From: Corythucha ciliata
Lineage: Eukaryota; Arthropoda; Insecta; Hemiptera; Tingidae
DNA length: 64,000 bases
Assembly: GCA_038030265.1 (NCBI GenBank)
Contig: CM075941.1
Location: 37,572,164 to 37,636,163, forward strand
Direction: 5' to 3'
This document shows, piece after piece, positions 34,049-43,994 of the stretch. Position 1 is the stretch's first letter. Each line of letters opens with the position of its first letter. The notes under the pieces were generated by a model. That model saw only the letters and a list, made by a program, of their open reading frames with translations, did no database searches and was not told where the DNA came from. Both the position numbers and the translations under genes were made by a program.

Positions 34049-34139
34049 TTTTTTCTCGAAACTCGAATCGTGTTGGGCTATGCCCTTCCATCGTCGTCCG
34101 GATAATATCAGTCTAATTAATTTATTAACTTTATTTTTC

Positions 34140-34372
34140 ATTCGACGCTAAATTTTGTCAACTTCAACTAAGTACATTGTGCGTTTTCCGTTAGGATTGA
34201 CCATATTCGACTTATAAGTGATTGACTGAAAAAAGTCAGAAAATTTTGAGGTTTTTGGGCTCTGAAAATTTGTGCCTTTCGAAATTTTGTGTGCAAACTG
34301 TGATTCCTTGTTAATAGGACCCTAACGGAATAATTGAAAAAATAAAATCGCCTACACCACCTTTTGCAGCTT
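34140..34372. repeat. Inverted repeat arm matching 32563-32826
   Basis: See 32563-32826. It runs directly into a short family 1 stretch (34385-34470, with TTAAAATTGAGTAAAATGC) that is itself matched in inverse at 36205-36300. Confidence 0.75.
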
Positions 34373-34525
34373 TTACCTATTTTTATTGCTCTGTTTACTG
34401 AACTCGTGGCTGAAGTTGTGAAAAAGTCCTCATTATTTGTTAAAATTGAGTAAAATGCTTTATTTAGCGTTTTTTCGATGCAATTTCAAGAACAAAGTTG
34501 ATAAAAAAAATCGGATTCGTGGTAT

Positions 34526-35999
34526 ACAGGGTGGAACAGGATAAGTGTGACAAAAAAAAATGGGTGAAAATAGGCCTCATTTGCGATCGAAAACACCCTA
34601 TAAACCATGGTCCAAAAATCAAAATCCTACGAGATATGATTTTTTTAACGTTTTTTCAGGCTTGCATCACTTTTCTTAACTAAATGCGAATAGATCAGTT
34701 TACAGCTGACATTTGCAACTTTTGACGATGGATTTGGAAAGAGCACACTTTTTTCTGACAGGAATAGCCATTTTCGATAAAATTCATTTATTTTCTGTGG
34801 GCTTGAGAGATGCTCAAAGTTTTGCAAATCGTGGATCTCTAATTTTTCAAAAAATTCAGCCTCCACTTCTCTACACTTAATCTAAGCGTATCGACATCCC
34901 ATGGGTCGGAAAAACTTCTTCAATTTGTCCTTTTTTAAATTACTCATGAACGTTTTTTTAGTTCATCAGCGAGTTTTCGGCAGAAAGGCCATTTCTTGGA
35001 AAAAAGAATGATTTTTCTCTTAAAAATCGCTTGTTTTGACCAACCCAATTTGAACGAGCTTTGTGATTCAAAACATGCTAAAACTCATTAAAGCCTTATC
35101 CAAAGTTTTCCTTCGAACCGAATGGAATGCGCACTCCTAACAAAATATCAAAAACTGTCGCTCCGGCAGCTGGCAGTCGGCAAGGGTGCATTTCACTACT
35201 GTGAATTTCGGCGTGTTTAGCTGTTATTCGACGAAATTAGTGCACTTAATGACTCTACTTGTTGATATCAATTTCCGGCTAAATAATTGCAAATTAACTG
35301 AAAACTTCGAAATTCGCAGTAGAGAAACGCACTCTATCCGACAGCTAGCTGCGAGAGCGACATTTTTTGGACTTCGACAGGCGTACACAGTCCGCCCCGT
35401 TCAGGCGAAAACTTTGGATGATGCTTTAATGACGTTAATCATGTCAAAAATCACAAAGCACGTTCAAATGTTGTAGGTCGAAACAAGCGATTTTGAAGAG
35501 AAAAACCATTTTTTTTTCTAAGAAATGATCATTTCTGCCGAAAAATCACTGATTAACTAAAAATACGTTCATGAGTAATTTTAAAAAGGACACATTGGGG
35601 AAGTTTTTCCGACCCACGGGATGTCGGTCCGCTCAAATTTCGAGTAGAAAAGCGGGGGTTGACTTTTTTGAAAAATTAGAAATCCTCGATTTGCAAAACT
35701 TTGAGCAGCTCATGAGCCCCCAGAAAATGGTTGAATTTTATCGTAAATGGCTAATCCTGACAGAAAAAAATGTGCTGTTTCCGAATCTGTCATCAAAAGT
35801 TGCAAAATGTCAGCTGGAAACTGAGTTATTCCCATTTAGTTAAGAAAAGTGATGTGAGTCATAATAAACGTTAGAAAAATCATATCTCGTAGGGTTTTGA
35901 TTTTTGGACCATGGTACAGAGGGTGTTTTCGATCACAAATGAGGCCTACTTTCACCCAATTTTTTTTGTCACACTTATCCTGTTCCACCCTGTATATTC
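34526..35999. mobile_element. Long foldback element with TATACAGGGTGG ends (about 1.47 kb)
   Basis: The left arm starts TATACAGGGTGGAACAGGAT and the right arm ends ATCCTGTTCCACCCTGTATA. The arms are inverse copies over roughly 600-700 bp each, with moderate divergence. For example, CATGGTCCAAAAATCAAAAT and CGACAGTTT-type words near the centre face their complements. The centre (35160-35380) carries CTCCGGCAGCTGGCAGTCGG and GTGCATTTC facing GAAACGCACTC and GACAGCTAGCTGCGAGAGCG. Partial relatives lie at 12695-12740 and 20805-21240. No transposase is seen. Confidence 0.7.
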
Positions 36000-36976
36000 G
36001 GAATGGTTGAATTCGTCCATTGCCCGAAAAATCTACCCACATCGCGTGATGGGCAGTACGAAATACTCACAACGCGTCGTGGGTAATTTTATTCGCCCAG
36101 TGGGCGGAATAAAATACCCATAACACGTTCTGTGTAAGTCATTTTACTCAGTCGCCGAAATATATACCACGAATCCGATTTTTTTTATCAACTTTGTTCT
36201 TGAAATTGCATCGAAAAAACGCTAAATAAAGCATTTTACTCAATTTTAACAAATAATGAGGACTTTTTCACAACTTCAGCCACGAGTTCAGTAAACAGAG
36301 CAATAAAAATAGGTAAAAGCTGCAAAAGGTGGTGTAGGTGAGGCAAAAGGTAAGGGTGAGTCTATTTCGCGTCGTGGGTCTTCCGATTTTACCCACAACG
36401 CGTAGTGCGTATTTCGAACTACCCACATAGCGACTTTAACCCGGATTCTGTGCCTTGCCTGATTAGACAGCGATATAACTTACAGTTTGAGTCTTTTGGG
36501 CGTCTCGTGTGTTCTCGGGGTAAATACTACGGGAGCGTGAATAAATGCCTCTTTGAGTGTATGTTTCTCCCTCGTTCTTTGTTTCGCTACTGTCCTTTCT
36601 TTTTATTTCCTTTTTGATATAATATTTTTTTTATTCAAGCGTATCGTGTTTAATTATCATTCCATTTCATCTACTATAATTATACATCAGTAAAGCTGTA
36701 ATGGAAATTTAGACACATTCTGACTCTGCTTTGTGAGTAATTCGAAATGCCAAAACGCGTTGTGGGTAAAATCGGGAGACCCACGCCGCGAAGTAGACTA
36801 ACCTAACCTTTATTTCGGTCATTGAGTAAAACGAGTTGCCCAGAACGCGTTATGGGTATTTCATTCCGCCCACTGGACGAATAAAATTACCCTCGACGCG
36901 TTGTGAGTATTTCGCACTTCCCATAACGCGTTGTGGGTAAATTTTTCGGGCAATGGGTGAATTCGGCCATTGCGAA
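36000..36976. mobile_element. Inverted pair rich in ACGCGTTGTGGGTA words
   Basis: 36000-36168 and 36812-36976 are inverse copies of about 165 bp, each with several CCCACAACGCGT or AACGCGTTGTGGG words and a GCCCAGTGGGCGGAATAAAA block. A second inverse pair lies inside, at 36355-36425 and 36737-36800. The left arm is split by 36169-36345, which belongs to the neighbouring inverted repeat. The repeated word could be a protein-binding subterminal motif. Confidence 0.55.
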
Positions 36977-37009
36977 TAACTTGTGGACCGCGATGAAATT
37001 GTCAAAAAC

Positions 37010-37770
37010 CGCTAATGTAATGTACTGTTCTAGCGGGGCAGGTCCACGGCTAAAATTGAGAAGAAGCGCTAGTTTTGGTGCTTATTCATGGCTGCTAAAA
37101 GTGAAAAAAAAATAGATAATTCACGGCTGAAAAGTAGTAATATATGCGGCTAAAATGAAGAAATAGGACAAATTCATGGCTAACAATTAGTAAAAGCAGA
37201 AATTTGCGGCTGAGAAAGTGTAAATTTACGATTTCTGAGGACTAATTTGGCTAAAAAAAAAAAAAAAAAAAAAGGGAAAGAAAAAAAAAAACGTTAATTC
37301 GTGTCTAGAAAAGTGACACAACTGCCAGTTTGGTCTTGAAATGTAGAGAAACGAAATTTCACGGTTAAGAAACATGAAAGGCTCTAATAAATTAGTGCAC
37401 TTGAGGAAAGGCCGCTAATTTGCGGCTACAACTGGAAAAAACACTAAATCGCGGCTGAAATTAAGATAAAGAGCTAAATAATGGATACAATTGAGAATTA
37501 AAAAATGCATATTTGGGATTTTAGAGGCCAATTCTCGGTCAAATTGAGAAAAAAACGCTTATGTGCTGCTCTTTGGGCAAGATCCCAGCCAAAAACAGAA
37601 AAAGCGCTATTTTTTATATGGCTAAAAGTGAAAAAAATCGCGTTTAAAGACGATAAAAACGCTAACTGAGGCCGAGAATGGAGAAAAATGGCTAATTCAC
37701 GGGTAAAATGGAGAAAAATCACCTGTTCTTGGATAGCAGCGACAAAAGGTGCTGATTCGCTTCGGTGCGG
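37010..37770 (+). repeat. Family 1 short-period array, forward orientation
   Basis: About 25 units with GGCTAAAATTGAGAAGAAGC, GCTAATTTGCGGCTAC and CGCTAACTGAGGCC-like words. A run of A (37253-37273) interrupts it. Confidence 0.75.
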
Positions 37771-38400
37771 TCCAGTCTCCGTTTCAACCTCAGACCTTCA
37801 GCTACCTCTGAGCTACTCGGTCCTGTATGCGTCTCATCACCCCGGCAATTGAGTCAAGTACGGAGCCGATCGACCGCCCCTTAATAATAATAATTAGTGG
37901 GCGCCGGGTTTCGAACCCGGCAGGCGCCAAAGCCTCCTTTGGGCTCATACGCCGTACCCTGATCCAACCGTGTACTTCACACCCGTACTACGCGGGCGTT
38001 TCGGTCGGTGCGCGGTTTGTTGAACGCACAGCGCCGGGAACGCCCACACGAAGCCGAGTGTGCTGTGTCACAGTTCGCCGCTGTCTTATAGTGAAATGGG
38101 CAATTGCTAGATTCGAACCCAGGCACCAAGCGAGTATCGTATCCATTACACCACCGAGGCGCGCTGTCGACCGCCCCTTACCGGTAACGGAGGTGCCACT
38201 GCACTATGATGCCCGCCCCCGGCGGCGCTCCAACCGACCCAGCAAAACCGAGTCAGGGAGGACCCGGCTCACCAGGACTGATGAGAACCGAGAGGGTTAA
38301 ACGGGGACAGTGGGGATGTTGTGGCTAGGCGCTACGCACCTCAACGAGGGAAGACAGACAATGTACGCTCCTACGGCTACAGCCTTGTGCATGCACTACA
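37770..38400 (-). mobile_element. GC-rich repeat cluster with two tRNA-like pol III promoters
   Basis: This 630-bp patch is far richer in GC than its surroundings. On the minus strand a B box occurs twice: in the palindrome GCCGGGTTTCGAACCCGGC (about 37904-37922) and in GGGTTCGAATCTAG (about 38108-38121). The second has an A box, TGGTGTAATGG, about 25 bp upstream on that strand. The word TCGACCGCCCCTTA occurs at about 37870 and again at 38166, marking a period of about 296 bp. The right end (38333-38400) is shared with 11825-11886. It reads as a tandem or dimeric tRNA-derived SINE. Confidence 0.55.
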
Positions 38401-38439
38401 TACTAACTCTCGTAGTTTAAGCAATCTCACTAACAATAT

Positions 38440-38540
38440 CAAGGAGATAAAATTGTTAATTCACTGCTAAAATTGAGTAAAACGGTGATTTGCAACCAAA
38501 TTGCTTATAGAAGAAACCCTAATTGAAGGCTATAATAAAA
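38440..38540 (+). repeat. Family 1 short-period array, small cluster
   Basis: Three to four units: GCTAAAATTGAGTAAAACGG and relatives. The following 300 bp are AT-rich and hold a 30-bp direct repeat (CGAGACMTGAACGACACCAW, where M and W are ambiguous bases) at about 38915-38975. Confidence 0.5.
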
Positions 38541-40059
38541 ATTTATGATTACAAAATGTATTTATAAATTTTAAATACAAATTTATAATTTTTTATATCG
38601 ACGGTTATTCTTGTGTTGATAATAATTAATAGCGCTACACTTCAGACTGGAGATTTCAAAAGTTCACTCCATTGGAAAAAAAGGAACAGATGAATGAAAA
38701 AAATAAAAAAGGGATTCTGGGTCTGAGTTTTGGAGAGAGTGGAAGCAAAGAAAAAGGCTCTTCTAAAAAAACTCCGTGTGGCCCTAAAAAGTCTGCGAAC
38801 GACCTGAAATTATATTTTATCTTCGTCTTCGCACTGATCAAATAGTGGACTCAAGGAATTCCTCAAGGATTTCTCGCCAACGACGTACCGAGGAGAGCGA
38901 CGTTCGACGTTTCGAGACCTGAACGACACCAACAGCACCCTTCGAGACATGAACGACACCATCACCACCCTTCGTGGTTAATGACACAGGACAAAGATAA
39001 CGACATTTTTTTTAATATAAACTAAACAGAATGCAATCCGATGACTAATTTGATTATTTTTTCAGAACCTTAATTTTTTTTAAAGAATAATAATAGTAAT
39101 AAAGAAAAATCGTTACATTCTGTACCGGAAAAAAGGGTCGATATCAAACAAAATACTTGAAAATTTTATAAGTAAAAATAAAACAAAAATTGTTTGATTA
39201 TCAATATTATGAAAAACACAATCATAAAATAAGAAGTAAAAACTATAATTTGTTTATCAAAAAATATAAAAATGTATGAATATCAAGAAAGTAATAATAA
39301 AAAATCATTGAGTGATTCCGTTAAACGGATTTTTTCCCTGTCAGCCACTTTCAGAAATCAGAATCCGTTAGATCTGACGGGAAATCTGTCAAATTGGCAA
39401 CGCTCGATCAGCAGCTTCTTCTTTTCAAATATTTGTGTTCTTGAACATTGCAGCTACAACGTTATACACTACATCAATCCCTTAAGGGGGAACTGCAGTG
39501 ATGATTCCTCGATCCCCCTCCAATCGCTCCTCATCTATTACTCGCCATACATTTTCTGGCCTTATTTCTACACCAATCCTGGCTTTTAAGGACTCGTTTT
39601 AATCTTTAGGAAATTCCGCATGTGCAGTAGGTTTCCTTTTTTCAAATAATTCGAGAAAAAAAAAACGTGACATTACAAAGTAAATAATGGCGTTTTCTAT
39701 TTGCCAAGGCGGAATTGCTCTGGAGCGGAGCAAGTGACGTCATTGCTCGGGAATGGAGCAGCAGAAGCTCCGGTTGAGAGCGGGTTCAAATGGAATGACA
39801 TTTTCGAGAGAAGGAGTAATTTTAACATGTCTCACGGTTATCGTAGAAAAATGCATATGTTTATTTTACAAGAATAGAAGCCTCATAGCTGAAATTAAAA
39901 ATAAAAAAATTGTGATGGACCTCCAAGCAGGTGTGATTGCTGCCCCTACCTTGTGTTGTACACGGCTGGCCGTCATTGAGGAGCTGGTTGACTCAACGTA
40001 ATCTCATGGACAAAAAAGTGGAGAAAAAAACTCAACGAAGGAGAAATCTGTTCATGTAA

Positions 40060-40680
40060 ACTTTACAAATCAAATGACCAGCCCAATTCCTGTGCAACTC
40101 AATGAGAAAATAATACCATTTGCAAATACGGCGAAGGACCTAGGCATGACGCTGGATGCTAAAAGGGTAAAAGCCCCACGTCAAAAAGAAAAAAGAGGAG
40201 AAAGGTACTGGCTGCTCGGGAAGTATTCTGAGCTCTCGATGGACAACAAGCTCCTGCTACACCAGCAAGTTCTGAAGCCTTTTCTGGGCCTCAGGGTGTC
40301 AGCTTTGGGGCTGCACCAAGAAAAGCAATGTCAAAGTCATACAAACTTTTCAAAACAAAGTTTTCAGAGTGATAACAAATGCGCCTGGTATGTACGAGGT
40401 CTTGACGTGCATCGTGACGAGCAGCGGAGCACGAAAAGAGGCTCCACAAACACTCTAATGTTGAGGCACTCGCCCTGCTGGATACTGCAGGAGACCTTAG
40501 ACGGCTAAAAAGGACAAAATCCCTCGACTTGGTATGCTACATTATAAGTGTAGTGGAGCCACAAACTGTGTAAAGTGAAAGTGAAGTTGCTAGATGTTAT
40601 ATATTTCTTATTTGTATAATATATATGTAGCAGTTGCAACATGTAATAAATGGAATATAATAATAATAATAATAATTTAA
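40060..40680 (+). pseudogene. LINE (jockey-like) reverse transcriptase C-terminal fragment
   Basis: The frame 40074-40508 carries IIPFANTAKDLGMTLDAK and YWLLGKYSELSMDNKLLLHQ, which is the post-catalytic region of jockey-like RTs (a 'K-x-LG-x-x-LD' block then a helical block). After LKPF the expected order continues in other frames, so several indels have broken it. A remnant of the C-terminal end appears near 40480-40540. The copy ends with an AATAATAATAATAAT tail at about 40655-40678, typical of these LINEs. Confidence 0.65.
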
Positions 40681-40837
40681 TTCAATCTACGTGTCATTAA
40701 AAAGACAATGAAGATATCGAAGGAGAAAGGAAATAACTAGAGAAATAAGCTCCCGAGGAACTCCTGTCCAAGAAGAAGAGAAAGAAACACGAATGGGAAA
40801 AAACTGAAAATTCATCCAACCCCATTATTTGTTTAAA

Positions 40838-41490
40838 TTTGGACTCTGTAAGGCTTATTGCCTACAAGTAACACGAGACATAGCACATCGACATTCGAAC
40901 CCACATTTTGGAAAATGTGGTTCAACAAGAATGTATTCAAAATGAAATTCGTCACTCCTACCGAAAGTGAAGCGGATATGCTGACGAAATCTTTGTTATG
41001 GACTGTCCAAGGATCACTTCTGAAAGCTAAGGAATCTTGTCGGGGCAAACTGATTTTACGCGATTTTTCTAATATTCACAGGGTTTGATTATTGGAATCA
41101 TGTTTGTGATTATTTTTTTAAAGTACAATAAATAATAAAATTGTCTTCTTGGCGTGCTTATAAAAAGGAGTACTTTTTGCAAAAAGGAGTACAACATTTT
41201 TTCTTGCGTTGGTATTCCCATATTTTGAACCACACAAGTAATTGACGGCAGCTAGACAAGGAATAAGCAAAACTTTCATATCATAATGATAGTATTACCT
41301 TCCATGCTGTTCATAGCTCCCTCAAATTTCTGGGAGCAAGAAATGTTGCTCTGGCACTGCTCTGCAGCGATACTATGTGGCAAATAGAACTCACTAAAAA
41401 GTGCTCCACGGTGGCTTTAATGGCAAATGGATCGCCTAAAAGCTTATCAGAGCAACTCCAGAGCACTTTTTGTGGAAAAGGAAAACGCCA
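40838..41490 (+). repeat. Duplicated block, copy 1, starting in a Copia RNase H remnant
   Basis: 40870-41025 encodes, across two frames, HIDIRTHILENVV then MKFVTPTESEADMLTKSL. This matches the end of Copia RNase H (a K/R-HIDIR-x-H-F box followed by T-x-x-x-x-AD-x-LTK-x-L). One frameshift separates them. The noncoding rest is shared with 42475-43098, including CATGGCAAATAGAACTCACT-like and AATGGCAAATGGATCGCCTA words. Confidence 0.65.
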
Positions 41491-41499
41491 GAGGATCGT

Positions 41500-42470
41500 G
41501 CGACTTCAAAATAGGCATTGCATCGTATTGTGATTAGCGACGGCTATTTTATTCCAGATTCGGGAGGATGTTAGGACTTTACTAAAGCGGAATTTGGAAA
41601 ATGTCGAAACGTTGGACAAAAATAACGCTATTCATATTGCAAAAAAAATAGTAAAATAATGTACAGTAATAAGAATGGGACGTTCGAATGATGTTCCAAC
41701 GGGCATGAAATAAAACAGGCGGTTTGTCGTTGACGGGCTGCTACACAGTTTTCTTATTCCGTGCCCTATACGTGAGCCACACGGACGGGAAGTGGGTTTC
41801 AGCGTTTGTCGCGGGTGCCCGATCGTCATCGAAATTGCATGGATAAAACACTTCAGGAAACCCTTGAAAACGCTAAAAAAGCTTAAATGCCCCTTCCCCC
41901 CTGATCCCACTCTCCTAGGACGGGAGTCTGTCGGTTGGCGTTATTTCCGAAAATTACAGTGAAAATCGTGAGTGGAGCTAGCTATCTCGACGCCTGATTT
42001 AAGAAAGGGTAATTTATAAGCTTAATATTTTCAGAGTGCCCATCAAGCAGATTAATCTGATACAATACCTACCTGATCTATCTGATACAATTGCCAACAA
42101 AACCTCAAATTCGCGGTATCAGCGCATGAGAAATAATGGAATACGTCTCAAACTATGAAATTGCCGTTTATTCTGGAAAATCTCGATTGCATTTAAATAA
42201 AATGACAAGGGCTCATCACAGGAGGGCGAGTTCCACGTTAACTTGACGGGCTAACGTTTTGGCCGAGTAACGTCTACGCGATCCTACCAAGACCAACACG
42301 ACCATCGTTTGACGAACAACGCGTGAAATTCAACGAGAATAATGCAATTCAACCTGCGCTGCGTAATGTAAAGAAGACATTGAATTAATCGAGACAGAAA
42401 ATAATGAAATTCTGTAAGGGACGGAAACAAGGTGAAGTCGAATAACAGTGGTTAAACCCTAATTATTCAA
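41500..42470. other. No gene seen between the duplicated blocks
   Basis: No long frame; 42213-42260 has a short match to 17187-17260 (GGGCGAGTTCCACGTT). Confidence 0.35.
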
Positions 42471-42474
42471 CTGA

Positions 42475-43098
42475 ATTTTGGCTCTACTCAGCTACGAGTG
42501 ACACGAAACACACTGACATTCGAACTCACTTTTTGTAAGATGCTTTGCAAGAAATCTTTTCAAGATTAAATTCGTTTTATCCAACGATAATATCATGTAC
42601 ATTCCAACGAAGTCTCTTGTCGGGAAGCATAATGAATTTTGTCGGTATATCGGGGTGAACTGATTCTACGAATTGAAGTTCACTTCAAGATGGAGTAATA
42701 AAATAGTTTGTTTTGTTCAATTATTGAGTACCTAATTGGTAAAGAAATTGTCCTCTTGGTGCTCACAATAAGTAGTAATCTCGTAAAAATTTTCTTCTAG
42801 CGTTTAATTTCATCACTTTGAACTACACACATCACAAGTTATTTAATTATAAAAGCCGGAATGAACAAAGTTTTGTTTTTTGTTATCATATTACCTTCCA
42901 AGGTGTTCATTGCTCCGTCAAATTTCCCGGAGCAATAAATGTTGCTCTGGAGTTGCTCCGCAGCGAGACTACATGGCAAATAGAACTCACTACAAGTTGC
43001 TCCACGGCGGCTCTAATGGCAAATGGATCGCCTAAAACCCTATGAGAGCAGCGCTGGAGCAACTCCAGAGCAGTTTTTTGTGGGAATAGAAAACGCCA
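42475..43098 (+). repeat. Duplicated block, copy 2, with a weaker Copia RNase H remnant
   Basis: Starts with CACTGACATTCGAACTCACT, equivalent to the HIDIRTH box of copy 1, but much more damaged. The block continues with the same noncoding sequence and ends in AAAACGCCA as copy 1 does. Inner words GCTCTGGAGTTGCTCC and GGAGCAACTCCAGAGC form an inverted pair. Confidence 0.65.
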
Positions 43099-43634
43099 TA
43101 TGTTCAAGGCGAATTTAAAATAACTTGATGCGGATGAAATTTGAAAAAAGGAAAACTACTGCATAATGCGGAATTTCCTGAAAATTAAAACGAGTCCTAA
43201 AAAACCAGGATTGGTGCAGAAATAACGCCAGAAAATGTATGCCGAGTAGTAGTCGAAGGATGATTGGAGGGGGTCGACGAATCACCCGCGCAACTCCCCC
43301 TTAAGTGCGTTTATGTGAGAGAGTTTCTTTTTAGGTCCAGAAAACTAATAAAATGTCGCCAAATTAGCGCTTTATAACGTTGAGACCTATACGGATTTCG
43401 ATATTGAACAATGCAACAAGAATGAGTACCCATCAATAATGTTTTGAATAAAAGTTGTCGTGAGATGCGAAACTCGATTCGCACGACTTGATGTGACTCG
43501 AGCGCGTATGTTGCCTTTCAGCAAGAAATCAGCAGGGGTTTGGAGCACTGAAAAACTTGACACGATCACGGAAGTTCTCTTTTATTCTTCAGTATATGCA
43601 TAAAATTGATATACTTGAGGAACGGTAACATGGA

Positions 43635-43943
43635 AATATTGATGGAAACGATGTTGTCCTCTTCACGTGTTTTTATTTTAAACAGAATCGATTTTCGGAC
43701 GGTTCACTTGTCCATCTTCAGTGTCTTAAAAAATTCTGTAGTGACCTGACTAAAGGTTATCACAGTTTTTCAATTAAATTGTAATAATTTAATAGCTTCA
43801 CCAAGACATAGACTGTGATAACCTCCAGTCAGGTCACTACAGAATTTTTTAAGACACTGAAGATGGACAAGTGAACCGTCCGAAAATCGATTCTGTTTAA
43901 AATAAAAACAAGTGAAGAGGACAACATCGTTTTCATCAATATT
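43635..43943. mobile_element. Foldback element (309 bp)
   Basis: Arms of about 130 bp are nearly perfect inverse copies: AATATTGATGGAAACGATGT to GTCACTACAGAATTTTTTAAG and back. The loop is about 50 bp. The direct repeat ACGGTAACATGGAA lies at 43622-43635 and again at 43976-43989, about 30 bp past the right arm. It may be a target duplication of a slightly larger element. The arms carry CTGAAGATGGACAAGTG and CCGTCCGAAAATCG. Confidence 0.75.
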
Positions 43944-43994
43944 GACTTAACCTTCACAACAACGCCAAAAAGTATAACGGTAACATGGAAGTAC

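Larger units (their letters stand above)
33300..34130. mobile_element. Cluster of three tRNA-derived SINE units, one inverted and two in tandem
   Basis: The first unit (33300-33510) is in minus orientation; the next two are plus and repeat with a period of 321 bp. Each carries the tRNA-like head, CTCGGAGTACGACTCC before it, and TTTCTCGAAACTCGAAT, GGGCTATGCCC and CGTCGTCCGGA after it. The plus units share TTCGGCGTGGTTTACCGATC upstream. The ends carry AATTAATTTAT/ATAAATTAATT. The cluster may have arisen by local duplication or by repeated insertion. Confidence 0.7.
39481..43305. mobile_element. Composite 3.8 kb element bounded by CTTAAG foldback arms
   Basis: The left arm (39481-39640) starts CTTAAGGGGGAACTGC and holds GATCCCCCTCCAATCG, CATACATTTTCTGG and CACCAATCCTGG. 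The right arm (about 43150-43305) is its inverse and ends CAACTCCCCCTTAAG. The arms belong to the same family as 27368-27777. Between them lie a LINE fragment, two Copia RNase H remnants and a duplicated 0.65 kb block. Either one element captured this material, or two separate half-elements happen to face each other. Confidence 0.5.

Noticed and set aside
37827..38300. 157-codon frame in the GC-rich patch
   Set aside because: High GC removes stop codons by chance, and the region is explained better by tRNA-like repeats.
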